Assembly (NCBI GenBank): GCA_025617745.1
Contig: CM046873.1
Span: forward strand, 31,217,101-31,281,100
DNA length: 64,000 bases
Reading direction: 5' to 3'
Source: Heliocidaris erythrogramma
Taxonomy: Eukaryota > Echinodermata > Echinoidea > Camarodonta > Echinometridae
The translations under genes and the position numbers were made by a program. A model generated the notes under the pieces. It saw nothing but the letters and a program-made list of their open reading frames with translations. It was not told the DNA's origin and made no database searches. Numbering within the stretch: the stretch's first letter is position 1; the number at the start of each line of letters is the position of its first letter. Below are positions 34,120 through 45,284 of this stretch, piece by piece.

Positions 34120-35530
34120 TTATCTCACCAATTCTGTCACTAGATGCACTTTGGCAACATGAGTTTTATTCAGTCTCGTCTTCAGAGCTTGCACTTTCAT
34201 CGTCTTCTGAAGGTTTTTCATTGGGTTTTGGCAGCGGACATCAGCCCCACATCGACAGAATTCAGTGCAGGCTAAATATGATTTGGTGCAGCCACACAGT
34301 GCAGACCTGCAATCTCCCTTGCAACCACACTTGATGATGTTCAGAACTTCCTCAGGAGCCACTGGATGATCATTTGCCAGGTAGATAGGTTGAAGAGATG
34401 ATGACTTCATTGACCAACCGTTCTGCCGAGGATCCAAAGTTGGAGGTTCAGGCCTACCAGCAGCCATCCACAAAGCTGTCTGATAACTCGCCATTCATTT
34501 GGAAGTGTAGATGGTGTGCCAGGATAACAAGCACATCGGTGTCATCACACACAACTTTCACACATGAGTGCCCATTCTTGGCCTCCTGTATCATGTGGTA
34601 AGCCATTAGAACATCAGCTTCTTCATGCGTCACTGCTTCCGGTAGTACTCCAATGCCTGGGTCTATTGGATGTGGTTCTGGTCCTGTCACAACTAATTTC
34701 TTGCCCTCTGGTATTCTCTGGGTGCACAACTGGTCAACAATCAACTTTATAACTTGTTGTTTGTTTGCAGAGATGTTCAGGACGATGTTCTGTTTTGGCA
34801 GAGGGGACTCGCTGAAGAGCCTGTAGACACGGGTGAATCCCTTTGCACGTGTTGTCCTACAACATGACTTGATGCTGTTTTAGTAGTATCTGTCAAACAC
34901 CACACGAGGAACTGATGGACTTTCAGCGTATTTCATGATTTTACCTACTGCAGCATCAACGAAGGTGGATACTTTTGCCGGAGAGCTAGGTCATGGAACA
35001 GTCCAGAGAAAAGCACAACCATCCAAAATTACGACTTCAGGAACTGGTTCGTGACGTTGACTACTTTCAACTTTGATCCTTTCCTTCAGAACGGACTTGC
35101 TTGTGGAACGTACATCACCATTCTCATCAAATAGAGCGGGTGGGTAGCGGGCCAATTCATACGAGAACAATGTCTTGGTTGAGATTGCCTCTTTTGATGA
35201 TGCCAAGATCCCTATTACTCGTGCATAGATCATTTCTGTATTCACAACTTGTGATGCGCCGCCTCTTTGTGTCAGTGAAGCTTTTGACATCACCTTAACC
35301 TTTTTCTTTATGGTTTCGTGAAACCCCTTTGGCCACTTTCTTTCATACTGCACCATCTGATCCAGTCCGATTCTGATTGCATCATCAGCGTTTACCTCTC
35401 TATCGTCAACAACCTGACCAGTGAAGATGTTGACCAGACCCGAGGATGGGTGTTTCTCGTCGTCCAAGACATCGATGCAAGTTGATAAGGCTTCACGAAT
35501 CTTCATTCTGTCAAGTGCATCAGATCTTAT
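34120..35530 (-). pseudogene. PIN-CXC nuclease-like gene, left-arm copy (broken)
   Basis: This minus-strand copy of the gene at 36062-37775 keeps the start of the PIN-like region, the HEEADVLMAYH and CDDTDVLVIL acidic motifs, and the C-terminal CXC cluster (CGCKGDCRSALCGC). It has lost about 400 bp: the sequence runs directly from HFQMNG to the codons just before YQTALW, which removes the TGCD/GVGK part. A frameshift also changes its C-terminal tail. Further N-terminal family sequence continues at 35520-35830 with frameshifts. It cannot make the full protein. Confidence 0.75.
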
Positions 35531-35830
35531 TCTTCAGTTGTCCGACCACACTCAGAGACAAAGCCCAGATTGCAAGAGTGGTCTCATTCAAAGTCGATCC
35601 AATGATACCGGCAGGTTCTTTTCCATGTCGCATGTATGTTGTCTCAATGAACATATCAGACCAGATGCCATTCCACAGACCATCCTGATGGCGCATGACA
35701 TGTTCTCCATCCATGAACTGCTTGAAGATTGCCGGGGGAAGACGCTGCATGGAGCGAAGATAATACAATCAATATCGAGCGTAATTTGTGTGTCCTGATG
35801 CAAAGAATTAGGGCATCATTCTTTCATCTG
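35520..35830 (-). pseudogene. N-terminal part of the PIN-CXC gene family, left arm
   Basis: Across two frames the minus strand encodes FFASGHTNYARY and YYLRSMQRLPPAIFKQFMDG. The arrangement is shared by a large family of uncharacterised animal proteins whose C-terminal half matches 36062-37775. A stop lies between the two pieces, and a 1-nt shift separates this part from MKIREALSTC. The right arm lacks about 276 bp of it. Confidence 0.55.
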
Positions 35831-36004
35831 CTTGCTGATGGAGAGACCAATCACCTCTCAGCTCTAACAAAAGCCATGCAGATGATTATTGGCTTTACCA
35901 GACAATCGACACACAATCTGGTTGTCCTGCTTTGTCTAACGATGGTATCAGTCAATTCGTTGATGTCAGTGAAGTGGCAAGCAGTTGAAAGAATGATGCC
36001 CTAC
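35831..36004. other. Centre of the inverted duplication
   Basis: A short spacer between the arms. AGGGCATCATTCTTTCA at 35808-35824 is inverted as TGAAAGAATGATGCCC near 35986-36001, so the symmetry reaches close to the middle. Confidence 0.6.
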
Positions 36005-36061
36005 TTCTCACAAGAATAAGATCTGATGCACTTGACAGAATGAAGATTCGTGCATCGATGT

Positions 36062-37775
36062 CTTGGACGACGAGAAACACCCATCCTCGGGTCTGGTCAA
36101 CATCTTCACCGGTCAGGTTGTTGACGATAGTGAGGTAAACGCTGATGATGCAATCAGAATCGGACTGGATCAGATGGTGCAGTATGAAAGAAAGTGGCAA
36201 AAGGGGTTTCACGAAACCATAAAGAAAAAGGTTAAGGTGATGTCAAAAGCTTCACTGACACAAAGAGGCGGCGCATCACAAGTTGTGAATACAGAAATGA
36301 TCTATGCACGAGTAATTGGGATCTTGGCATCATCAAAACAGGCAATCTCAACCAAGACATTGTTCTCGTATGAATTGGCCCGCTACCCACCCGCTCTATT
36401 TGATGAGAATGGTGATGTACGTTCCACAAGCAAGTCCGTTCTGAAGGAAAGGATCAAAGTGGAAAGTAGTCAACGTAACGAACCAGTTCCTGAAGTCGTA
36501 ATTTTGGATGGTTGTGCTCTTCTCTGGAATGTTCCATGGCCTAGCTCTCCAGCAAAAGTATCCACCTTCGTTGATGCTGCAGTAGGTACAATCATGAAAT
36601 ACGCTGAAAGTCCATCAGTTCCTCATGTGGTGTTTGACAGATACTACGAGAACAGCATCAAGTCATGTTGTCGGACAACACGTGCAAAGGGATTCACCCG
36701 TGTCTACAGGCTCTTCAGCGAGTCCCCTCTGCCAAAACAGAACATCGTCCTGAACATCTCTGAGAACAAACAAGTTATAAAGTTGATCGTTGACCAGTTG
36801 TGCACCAAGAGAATACCAGAGGGCAAGAAGGTAGTTGTGACAGGACCAGAACCACATCCAATAGATGTTGGCATTGGAGTACTACCGGAAGCAGTGACGC
36901 ATGAAGAAGCTGATGTTCTAATGGCTTACCACATGATACAGGAGGCCAAGAATGGGCACTCAAGTGTGAAAGTTGTGTGTGATGACACCGATGTGCTTGT
37001 TATCCTGGCACACCATCTACACTTCCAAATGAATGGTCTGCCACGCACAGTGAAGGTGGTGATGGAATCATGTTCTCGGAAACGAACAGTCATCGACGTC
37101 AATGAGGTAATCAAGAAACATCAGAAAATCATGCCCAATCTTCTTGCCGCGCATGCTCTGACCGGATGTGATACAGTGTCGTGCTTCTCAGGTGTGGGAA
37201 AGGCTTCAGCACTGAAAGCCCTGGAGTCATATTCGGACACTCTCCTCCTGGGAGATCCAGCAGTGGCACTGGATGAGGCAGTGGAATCTTGCTTGAAGTA
37301 TGCACTTTACGGAGGAGATTTCCAAGGCTCCCTTGACACCATGCGCAAGAACATTTTCACCAAGAAGACTGGTGGAAAGCGTCACCTACCACCAAAACTG
37401 TGCAGCCTTCCACCTACCATGGCTGCATTTCGACCACATTGTCAGCGCGCCAGTTATCAGACAGCTTTGTGGATGGCTGCTGGTAAGGCCGAACCTCCAA
37501 CTTTGGATCCTCGGCAGAACGGTTGGTCAATGAAGTCATCATCTCTTCAACCTATCTACCTGGCAAATGATCATCCAGTGGCTCCTGAGGAAGTTCTGAA
37601 CATCATCAAGTGTGGTTGCAAGGGAGATTGCAGGTCTGCACTGTGTGGCTGTACCAAATCATCTGTAGCCTGCACTGAATTCTGTCGATGTGGGGCTGAT
37701 GTCCGCTGCCAAAACCCAATGAAAAAACCTTCAGAAGACGATGAAAGTGCAAGCTCTGAAGACGAGACTGAATAA
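36062..37775 (+). pseudogene. XPG/FEN-like PIN plus CXC protein, right-arm copy (N-terminally truncated)
   Basis: A 571-codon open frame without a credible start. The order of motifs fits the XPG/FEN branch of PIN nucleases: VVILDGCALLW near residue 148, HVVFDRYYENS near 190, HEEADVLMAYH near 287, CDDTDVLVIL near 312, then HALTGCDTVSCFSGVGKASA near 370-390, which looks like the last acidic residue and helix-turn region that follow the active site in FEN1. The C terminus has a cysteine cluster spaced C-x-C-x3-C-x4-C-x-C-x6-C-x3-C-x-C-x5-C, as in tesmin/TSO1 CXC DNA-binding modules. The tail is acidic. A 16-bp deletion relative to the left copy just after MKIR breaks the frame upstream. The family is multi-copy in aquatic animals, and a transposon origin is likely but unproven. 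Confidence 0.7.
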
Positions 37776-37849
37776 AACTCATGTTGCCAAAGCGCATCTA
37801 GTGACAGAATCGGTGAGATAACTGAAAGACGTGCCTTTCACTTTGATTT

Positions 37850-38075
37850 AATAATAATAATAATAGCTACATTTATATTGCGCACGTATCCATCCCAGAG
37901 GATGCTCAAGGCGCCTACAAAGGAGATATTATTACCCCGGTCATCGGATACTGGCATGCCCGCACACAATGTATGCACATTCTCTGCTCCCTGGGGAGTA
38001 TTCCAGCAATGGGCAGTACAGTGACGCTCAAATTGCTAAACAAATGACATTAACTTTCGCATCCTACCGGGTACC
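37850..38075 (-). mobile_element. SINE-like insertion in the right arm
   Basis: It starts with AATAATAATAATAATAGC and CATTTATATTGCGC, the 3' ends seen in SINEs of this genome (compare 21425). The left arm has no counterpart, so it is younger than the duplication. Confidence 0.55.
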
Positions 38076-38585
38076 CGGGGGGCCACTCAGATATATGGGT
38101 GTACACATGCGTGTTCATGGGTTTTCAAAATACCCCCTAAACAGGTTTTATAATTGGATGAAAAAAGACCCCTAAACAAGGATTTTTGCGCGGTTTTTCA
38201 TCATCCAACAGGTTTGACTTAGTGCAAGCTAGCGCGCGCTATAATAAGCAACAACACATATCAGAGGGGGAACCATTTCAGTGCACTATGGCTGCGTCGG
38301 TAGAACTCTCCGCTCCCGATTCTCCTCTCTTTTTTGCATCCATCTGCATGCACTGCCGCGCGCCACTCCCTGAACTGAAATCGGGCTGTAAATCCCCGTG
38401 AAAATCCCTGAAAATATCAGAAAATGTCCCATTTACATATTGGTGCCAAAGTGAAAAATATACCCCCTAAACGCGTTCGGCCAGATTAGTCAAAAGCACC
38501 CCTTTTTGTTGAAAATCAGCGTTTTTGGACCCCTTAACGCGTAACGCGCGTTACGCGTTCCACCTGAAAAAAGGACCCCTTTTTG
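38076..38585. repeat. Dispersed repeat in the right arm
   Basis: It begins GGGGGGCCACTCAGATATATG and ends GGACCCCTTTTTG. Phrases such as CCCCTAAACA recur in both halves in inverted or direct form. It is absent from the left arm. Family not recognised. Confidence 0.5.
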
Positions 38586-39225
38586 CCCTTATCACAGGTA
38601 TATTTGATTTAAGTCCAAAGGACATTTTATTTGATTAGATTTATTATAAAGCAAATGAAGGTTAGGATGTTCGAAAACGCAACAAATGGTCAAATATGTC
38701 TATTTGGAGGTTCTTTGTGGTAAATATAATTTTGGCGGCCATTTTGGATTTTCGCATTTAAAAAGAACAGCCTTATGTAAGTGGAGCCTTGATAATTGTA
38801 ATCAGCTTGGGAAACTTGATAAGAGTGTCGGTGTGAGGTAAGAAAAACAGTAAAATAATTTCATATTTCTAAGCATATTGATTGCTTTCATATTGTACAG
38901 TATTATATGAACAGCGGCCATTTTGAATTGAAATTGCGCCCTAATTACCATATATATCTACTAAAAATGAAAATTGACCTGTATTTGCATATTAAATAAC
39001 TCAAGGAACAAAAATGTATGAAGTTAAATATAATAATTCGTCATAAAATGCAATTGTGATTATCAGGGTCAAATTCCCATTTTTGGCGGCCATCTTGGAT
39101 TTTGCCAATTTGCGGAAAACGCTCAAGGTTACGCGAGTGGCATCATTCAGATTTGGAATCAGCACCCTCGAATTAGCAAGAAACCATCAAAAAACATTGT
39201 ATATATCCAAAAACAAGGTTAGGTC

Positions 39226-39800
39226 CTCTTTCTATGGGGCCTAGCCTGGACTATTTCACGGATGATGTCTGATGATGATGATGACGATGATCGTGACACA
39301 GTGCAAAGCACTTTACGCGTGAAAAGATATGCAGCGTAGACCATGTACAGAGCATGACTAGCCAACACGTACCGTACGTGTATAGGCAGGCTAGGCCTAG
39401 TCTGCAAGCACAGACCCTAATTTGACACTTTATAAGAAAATCATTGTGTCTTGACAGAAGCCTAATTCAGCTACCTTCTGGTCGGAAGGAGCAGCTATAG
39501 TACATGGCCTATAGTAGTCTTACAGTGCAGGCACTCTTTTACGACTGACCAGGGTTTGTGCATGCAAAACTAGGTTAGGCTAGGCTAGGCTAGGCCATGC
39601 GCAGCTCAGGCCATTCCACGAATCCGGAAAACTTAAACACAGCTAAAATTATTAAAATTATTAAACATCTCTGTGTTTTCAATCCAAAGTTCAATAAAAC
39701 AGTGATTAATTGAATAATTAATTAATTAATCCAACAATCGATTTATTCATGGCATAAGAAATCAAATAATTAATTCATGCTGTCATCAGGCTTTTGCTAA
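39226..39800. other. Right-arm segment without a left-arm match
   Basis: Non-coding. It contains TGATGATGATGATGACGATG and a short GGCTA tandem array at 39574-39595. The left arm has about 100 bp of different sequence at this place. Confidence 0.6.
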
Positions 39801-39885
39801 AAGGGAAGATGGTGACAGGTAAGCATTATATTAGTCTGTTAGTAGCTTCAATTAATTTAATCTAGTTTTGTTACCTTTACTTACG

Positions 39886-39923
<38 letters not shown>

Positions 39924-40388
39924 ATAATCAGTTTTTATTCTTTTCTCTCTTGAAACAAATTACAATCATGGTACAAATTACAATCATCATATATAACACA
40001 TACTACAAATATGATATTCTAAAACAATATAAATTTTGATCTAACAAAAAGCTTCAAAAGAAATTAATATTACTTGAATATTGAAGAAAAAAATCCATAA
40101 ACAAAAACCGGATAAATTGATATCCGTAATCATAATTATACTCTTAATTCTCCTAATGACAAGCGTTTCCACCTTTTTTCCTTACATGTTCAATTTCCAT
40201 ACATCATACAAATAAGATTTCATATTTCCAGAGAAAAAAACAAACAAACAAACTTAATTCTTAATGAGATAAACATATCCAGTTGTATAATGCAACAATT
40301 TTGTTTTGCAATGTCGTAATTTATACTCCCTTTGTATTGTTGACCTGAGAGAAAGTTTTCTTTAAAAAAAAACAAAAAAAAAAACAAA

Positions 40389-40428
40389 CAACCCTACCCT
40401 ACCCTACCCTACCCTACCCTACCCAACC
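40389..40428. repeat. (ACCCT)n microsatellite in the LINE 3' region
   Basis: Seven or so ACCCT units, followed by a C run, lie between the stop codon and the poly(A) tail of the LINE. The minus strand reads (AGGGT)n. Confidence 0.85.
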
Positions 40429-40442
40429 TCCCCCCCCCCCCC

Positions 40443-42493
40443 TTAACCGGTGGACGACTGGCTCTGGGTTCCAATTGTTTGTCTAATATTCAGGTTTTCC
40501 CATTTAGAAAAATGGATAGTAAGAGTCCCCCTCATTGCTGCCAATTTCCTTTCTTCTACTTTATCCCCTACAATACTATTCTTTATTTCATTAAATGAAG
40601 GTGGTTTTTTAAGTTCTCTATTTCTATAAATCAGATATTTAACAAGAATTAGAATGTGATTCATTAATTGATGTTTTCCTTTATTTCTCTCCTCCTTCCC
40701 AAACAGAATTTCCTCCCAACTATAGTTATGTATTTCAAAATCTATAAATCTTGTGCACATTTCCCACACTGATTGTACAAATTCACAAGTATAAAATAAA
40801 TGTTTATATGTTTCTTCTTCTGTTTCGCAAAATGAGCATAAGTTAGTCGAGACAAGACCAAAACGGAAGAGGTGGTGGTTTGTATATAATATATTATGTA
40901 TAAGTTTGAACTGAAACTCTCTTAATCGACTATTAAGTGTACACTCTCTTAGTCTTAAAAATATGTTTTCTATTTCCTTGCAGGAAAAACCATAGTTCCT
41001 TCCAATTCTCTCAAAAACCAAAGGTTTAAATCCATCTTTCTTTATTAGTTGTACATAGATTTGTTTTGATTTTACATCAGTTATATTAGTTGTTTTCTTT
41101 CCAAAAGTGAAATCAGTTCCAGAATTATTTTTTTCTTCCATTCTAATATTATTTTTCCAACAAAAGGGTAAACAGGCATAAAGGTGCTTGATCTTTTCAA
41201 TGTCATTCACTTCTACACCTAAATCGACAAAGTGTCTATCACATTTTAGTTTACCATCGTTTTCCAGAATATGTTTTAATTTGTAAATTCCTTTGTCGTA
41301 CAACCTCTTATCGTATATACAACTTCCTTTATATCGAATAAGCTTATTATTGAAAATTACCACATCACCAATGTCTATACTCCTTATATGTCTTGTATTC
41401 ACCCAATCTTCTAATAAATCCATATAAAATTGTGGAGCTGTCACTTTTAATAAACCTGGTATATAGTCACATGAAAATATTAAATCTCCACCCAGGTGTT
41501 TAGTGACAAAGTTAAAATATTGTTTCCATTTCATGTCTTCATCTTTATTTAGAAGTTTTTGAATCCACATAATTCGCTGCGATTTCACTTGTGCAGAAAA
41601 GTTTAACATCTTCAATCCCCCTTGCTTATAGTCTAAAAACATTGTATTTCTATTGATTTTATTTGTCTTTCCTTTCCATATGAAATCAAAAGTTAGTTCA
41701 TCCAGTGAATCATAAACCCATTTTGGAACAGGAGTAAGTGACGCCCGATAAAGAACTTTAGAATAAATATGCACCTTCAATAGTTGAATCTTTCCCATGA
41801 GTGTTAAATCCCTTTGCTTCCAAAAATTTAAAAGTGTTTTTATTTTACTTAAGATTTCTTTGTAATTTAAATCTTCTTTCCTGTGTTCATCAAGGGAAAA
41901 GAAAACCCCTAAAACCTTAAGAAAGTCAACTATTTCGCCAAAAGAAAAATCATAATCTAAACGTTGGCATAAACCTAACCTTAATATTTTAGTTTTGTCG
42001 TTGTTTATTTTCAGTCCAGAAAGTTTTTCGAAGTCTGCAAATAGTACTTTTAACCTATCAATTGATTTTTCATTGCGAGCAAAAATTGTCATATCATCGG
42101 CATAAAGTACTAGTTTAGTTTCCTTATCTCCAAAATTAATTCCTTCCACCAATTTATCTGTTCGTAATTTGTGTGCCATTACTTCAATACATAAGATAAA
42201 AAGGTACGGAGAAAGAGGATCTCCCTGCCTTACTCCCCTTTCTACTTTGAAATAACCAGTGGACCTTCCTTCATTTAATACACAACTTAAAGTGTTCGTG
42301 TATAAAACTTTAACCCACTTTTGAAAAGATGGACCAAAACCAAATGATGACAGAACTTTTTGAAGAAATTGATGTGAAACCGAGTCAAAAGCTTTTTCGA
42401 AGTCTATAGCCAACAAAAAACCGGATAAATTATAACGGGATGTATGAAAAATAATATCATCAATAATGCGAATGGCCTCACCAATATTCCTTC
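40443..42493 (-). CDS. LINE reverse transcriptase, 5'-truncated
   Basis: The frame is open from the truncated left edge (RNIGEAIRIIDDIIFHTSRY) to the stop at 40443, about 683 codons. Reverse transcriptase motifs appear in order: AIDFEKAFDS (motif A), GVRQGDPLSPYLFIL (motif B) and YADDMTIFA (motif C, YADD codons at 42104-42093). A C-terminal CSFCETEEETYKHLFYTC zinc knuckle follows, as in L1/Tx1-type elements. The endonuclease and any first ORF are missing, so it is a dead but young copy with an undamaged frame. Confidence 0.88.
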
Positions 42494-42716
42494 CCTTTAC
42501 TTACGTCTACTGACTACCATCGATCGACATCTTCAAGACACGAGTCAAAGATGTCGGCATACAAAATATGAGAACACTTTGTATATAGTGTAGATGCGTT
42601 CGTTTTGGGAATTCTCTCTTTATAGTTCATGTTTTTCTTTGCATTATCCTTCTATTGTTTTCTTTATTCCCTTGTTTGTCGTTTTTAGCCTGAAAACGGG
42701 AAAAAATCATACTGAG

Positions 42717-42826
42717 ATGGACTCTTTTTCAATTTGTCCCCTTGAAGACACCTTCCTGAAAAATGTTCGAAAATTTCTACCAACGCGACGCGACGTTACC
42801 CGACTGTTTAGCAAAAGCCGCTGTAG
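42717..42826 (+). pseudogene. Short conserved frame at the outer edge of the right arm
   Basis: The plus strand encodes MDSFSICPLEDTFLKNVRK and continues FLPTRRDVTRLFSKSR, the mirror of 31903-32010. It may be the start of a second gene of the element. Confidence 0.4.
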
Positions 42827-42829
42827 CTA

Positions 42830-44280
42830 AAAAGTAGTTAAAAGAGACGTACCTAAAACGCTGAGGACCTCTTTCTTTTTTTTTTTGCTTGTCAGAGATT
42901 TTGGGACTTCAAAAGAGACCCCAAAATGCCGAGGACCTTTTTTTTTGCTCACAGCACCCCCAGTAACAAAATCGTTACCTGGTGCCTGTTTATACAATAG
43001 TTCTTAAATCTATAATATTTTAAATCACAAATCACCGATTTAAACACACTAATGGTTTCAAGTTAATGTCAACCCATATTCCCAGATTTCAGACGGAGTG
43101 ATGACATGCAAAGATTTCTGAAGAGATTATTTTTGAGTTTGTAAGCAGCAAAACCAGGAGTTATGTCATTGTTATAATTGAGAATGAACTCAACACTTTA
43201 TCTCAAATATAAATGTTATTCATTGTTATCATTTCTGTACATATAAAGTTTGTGCAAGTAAATGGGTACTTTTTGGCTTTCATTTTAATCATTTCAACCC
43301 TAAGTTGCTTGGCTTTAACTAAAATGATCAGTCTAAACTTCTATCATCAACTTCAACAAAGAAAGTTTAATAGACCAAGTTCAAGTTTTTCCTTTTGTTG
43401 ACCCTCTAGTTACAATTGACCACATTTTGTGGTTTGGCTCAATAACTTTTGATTCAATGCTCTAAATATATGAGATGCAGGAGAAGAAAGAGCAAAAATT
43501 TCTGCACATACTATGTCCATATTTGTTGCATTACCATACTGTGTTTGATGCCAGAAATAAAAAAAAGCAAGAGTAACCTTTAAAATCCTTAAATTGGCAA
43601 CACATTGAGAGGTTCAAAATCATTGGGTTTTATCAAAATTGGCAATTGTTAAAACTTTTCAACAAAACCCCTAACCATGTATATTGTTTTCAAAGACATT
43701 ACACCTTATTAGAATCATGTAGCGCTAAAAGAAAAATATTGTTGCCAATTTGAAGAATGAAAAGTGATCAATTTAGCCCTTGAATAATTCCTGTCCTGAT
43801 AGGGTTAAACATGACTACAATGGTTATAAACTGATTACAGGCCTTTTTCCTGTCAAGTAAGCCATTTCATCAATTCAGATACATGATGCGCATTACATGT
43901 AGATATAGAAAGAACCTTTCTGATAGTACACTACACATAATTATAGTGGAACCACATTATGGCTCTGGTTTTTTTAACTATGACCAAAAAGCTTAATGGC
44001 ACTTTGAGGGCCCCCAAATTTTTAAAGATCAAAAATCTTAAATCAGTTTTACCTTTTTCTTGTAGCATGGACCTAGGTTGATCTCCCATAGCTTAATGAA
44101 AAATTTTCAACTTTGATTTATGTGCCTCAGGTATCCCTGAACAGCAAATTGTTTACGGAATTTTGTAACCCAAATTGACATACCATTTGTTTGGAGCTGA
44201 AAAATATATAAAGCCATACACAATATATTTCTTTTCTATTCATGATTAATGAGCATGGATGGATCTTTAAAAAATTTAAA
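42830..44280. other. Non-coding flank with dispersed repeats
   Basis: CTGAGGACCT with a T run and GCTTGTCAGAGA at 42860-42900 matches 31710-31750 in the same orientation. A dispersed repeat lies at 43418-43815. No gene seen. Confidence 0.6.
43418..43815 (-). repeat. Dispersed repeat, inverted copy of 25964-26410
   Basis: It shares GTGGTTTGGCTCAATAAC, AACCTCTCAATGTG-type and GCCAATTTGAAGAATGAAA phrases with the other copy in reverse complement. Confidence 0.7.
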
Positions 44281-44333
44281 TGTCATCTGAACAATTTCTC
44301 ATATTTTGATGGAACGGTGTAATTGAAAAAGGT

Positions 44334-45284
44334 GTTTCGGACGTTACATCTTCCGTAAACATTTTAGACTCATATTTAACCCACTAGAACAAGTACTTTA
44401 TAATTACCTCATATCCATATTAGAATACACTTATTAGTTACTCCAAATAAATAGCTTAGAATAAAATATATTGTAGTAGTGCTGATGGTAAAAATATCCT
44501 CATCAAATGAAAAAGATGTCTAATTTTCCGTAAACAGTTTTGTAACGTCCGAAACAATTTTCATTTTGAAGTAGTAGAAAATGTATGACTTGGAGGACCT
44601 ATTTTTTACAACATTTTATAAACATCTTAAGGCAGCTACCCATCTGAGCAAAAAATAACGGAGCTTATTACATTGTCACTTTATCAGTAAAACCAATTTT
44701 CTGTTAACAGTTGTAACATCCGAAACAAATGTAACGTCCGAAACAAAAAATACTCATTTAAAGCTGATTAGTCAAATTTTATGGTATCTGGAGTGATTTG
44801 ATCATTATGGAATAAAACATTGTAAGTCATTACACAAATTTAGACACAAATTATGTGATTCACATGCAACAATTTTTTGTAAGAACAGGAAAGTTGTTTC
44901 AGACGTTACATAATTTTATTGTTAACACATAATTTACAAATTTCAATTAAATTTTTGACATATCAGGAAATTATGATTTCACAATCTTTTCCCATGTTAA
45001 GAAAACTATTTTTAATATTTTATTTAGCTTTGAATATAAAGAAAGCATGAACAGGATGCTAAAAACTCATTTTTTAATGAATCATCTAAGCTTTCTGCAA
45101 AACTAAAATATAAACCATTCTAATTTTGAAGCCACTCTATGTGATGAAATGCATTGCTGGATGGTTTAGTATATCCTAAATTGTAATTTATCGTAAAAAA
45201 TCACAACAAAAGTTATTTGTAACAAAATTTGAGTCATGTTAACAGTATTTTCTGGTACGCTGTAAGCATGTTTCGGACGTTACA
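44334..45284. repeat. Cluster of six TGTAACGTCCGAAAC motifs
   Basis: The motif (or one mismatch) is at 44541-44555, 44712-44726 and 44730-44744 in forward orientation, and at 44334-44348, 44896-44910 and 45270-45284 in reverse. Nearly every copy has a CTGTTAACA or CCGTAAACA phrase within about 15 bp on the TGTAAC side. The surrounding DNA is AT-rich and non-coding. Confidence 0.85.

Larger units (their letters stand above)
39889..42493 (-). mobile_element. 5'-truncated LINE insertion with 15-bp target duplication
   Basis: The direct repeat CCTTTACTTACGTCT flanks the insertion at 39874-39888 and 42494-42508. The minus-strand 3' end has a poly(A) tail (T run at 39889-39919). The left arm keeps the uninterrupted target site near 33221-33240. 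The insert begins inside the reverse transcriptase and lacks the endonuclease region, as expected of a truncated copy. Confidence 0.92.
31909..42826. mobile_element. Large inverted duplication carrying PIN-CXC gene copies
   Basis: The left half (31909 to about 35530) and the right half (about 36005 to 42826) are reverse complements of each other, with indels. Matching blocks are 31915-32156 with 42580-42825, 33160-33300 with 42494-42556 and 39800-39888, 33400-34135 with 38590-39225, and 34136-35530 with 36005-37800. Each arm carries a damaged copy of the same nuclease-like gene pointing away from the centre, plus about 1 kb of non-coding flank with CAAAATGGCCGCC motifs. Later insertions split each arm. 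It may be two copies of one mobile element inserted head to head, or one element duplicated by inversion. No clean outer TIR or target duplication was established. Confidence 0.7.

Noticed and set aside
35729-36019. 96-codon plus-strand frame at the centre of the inverted duplication
   Set aside because: It is antisense to the family's N-terminal coding sequence over its first part and does not match the family.
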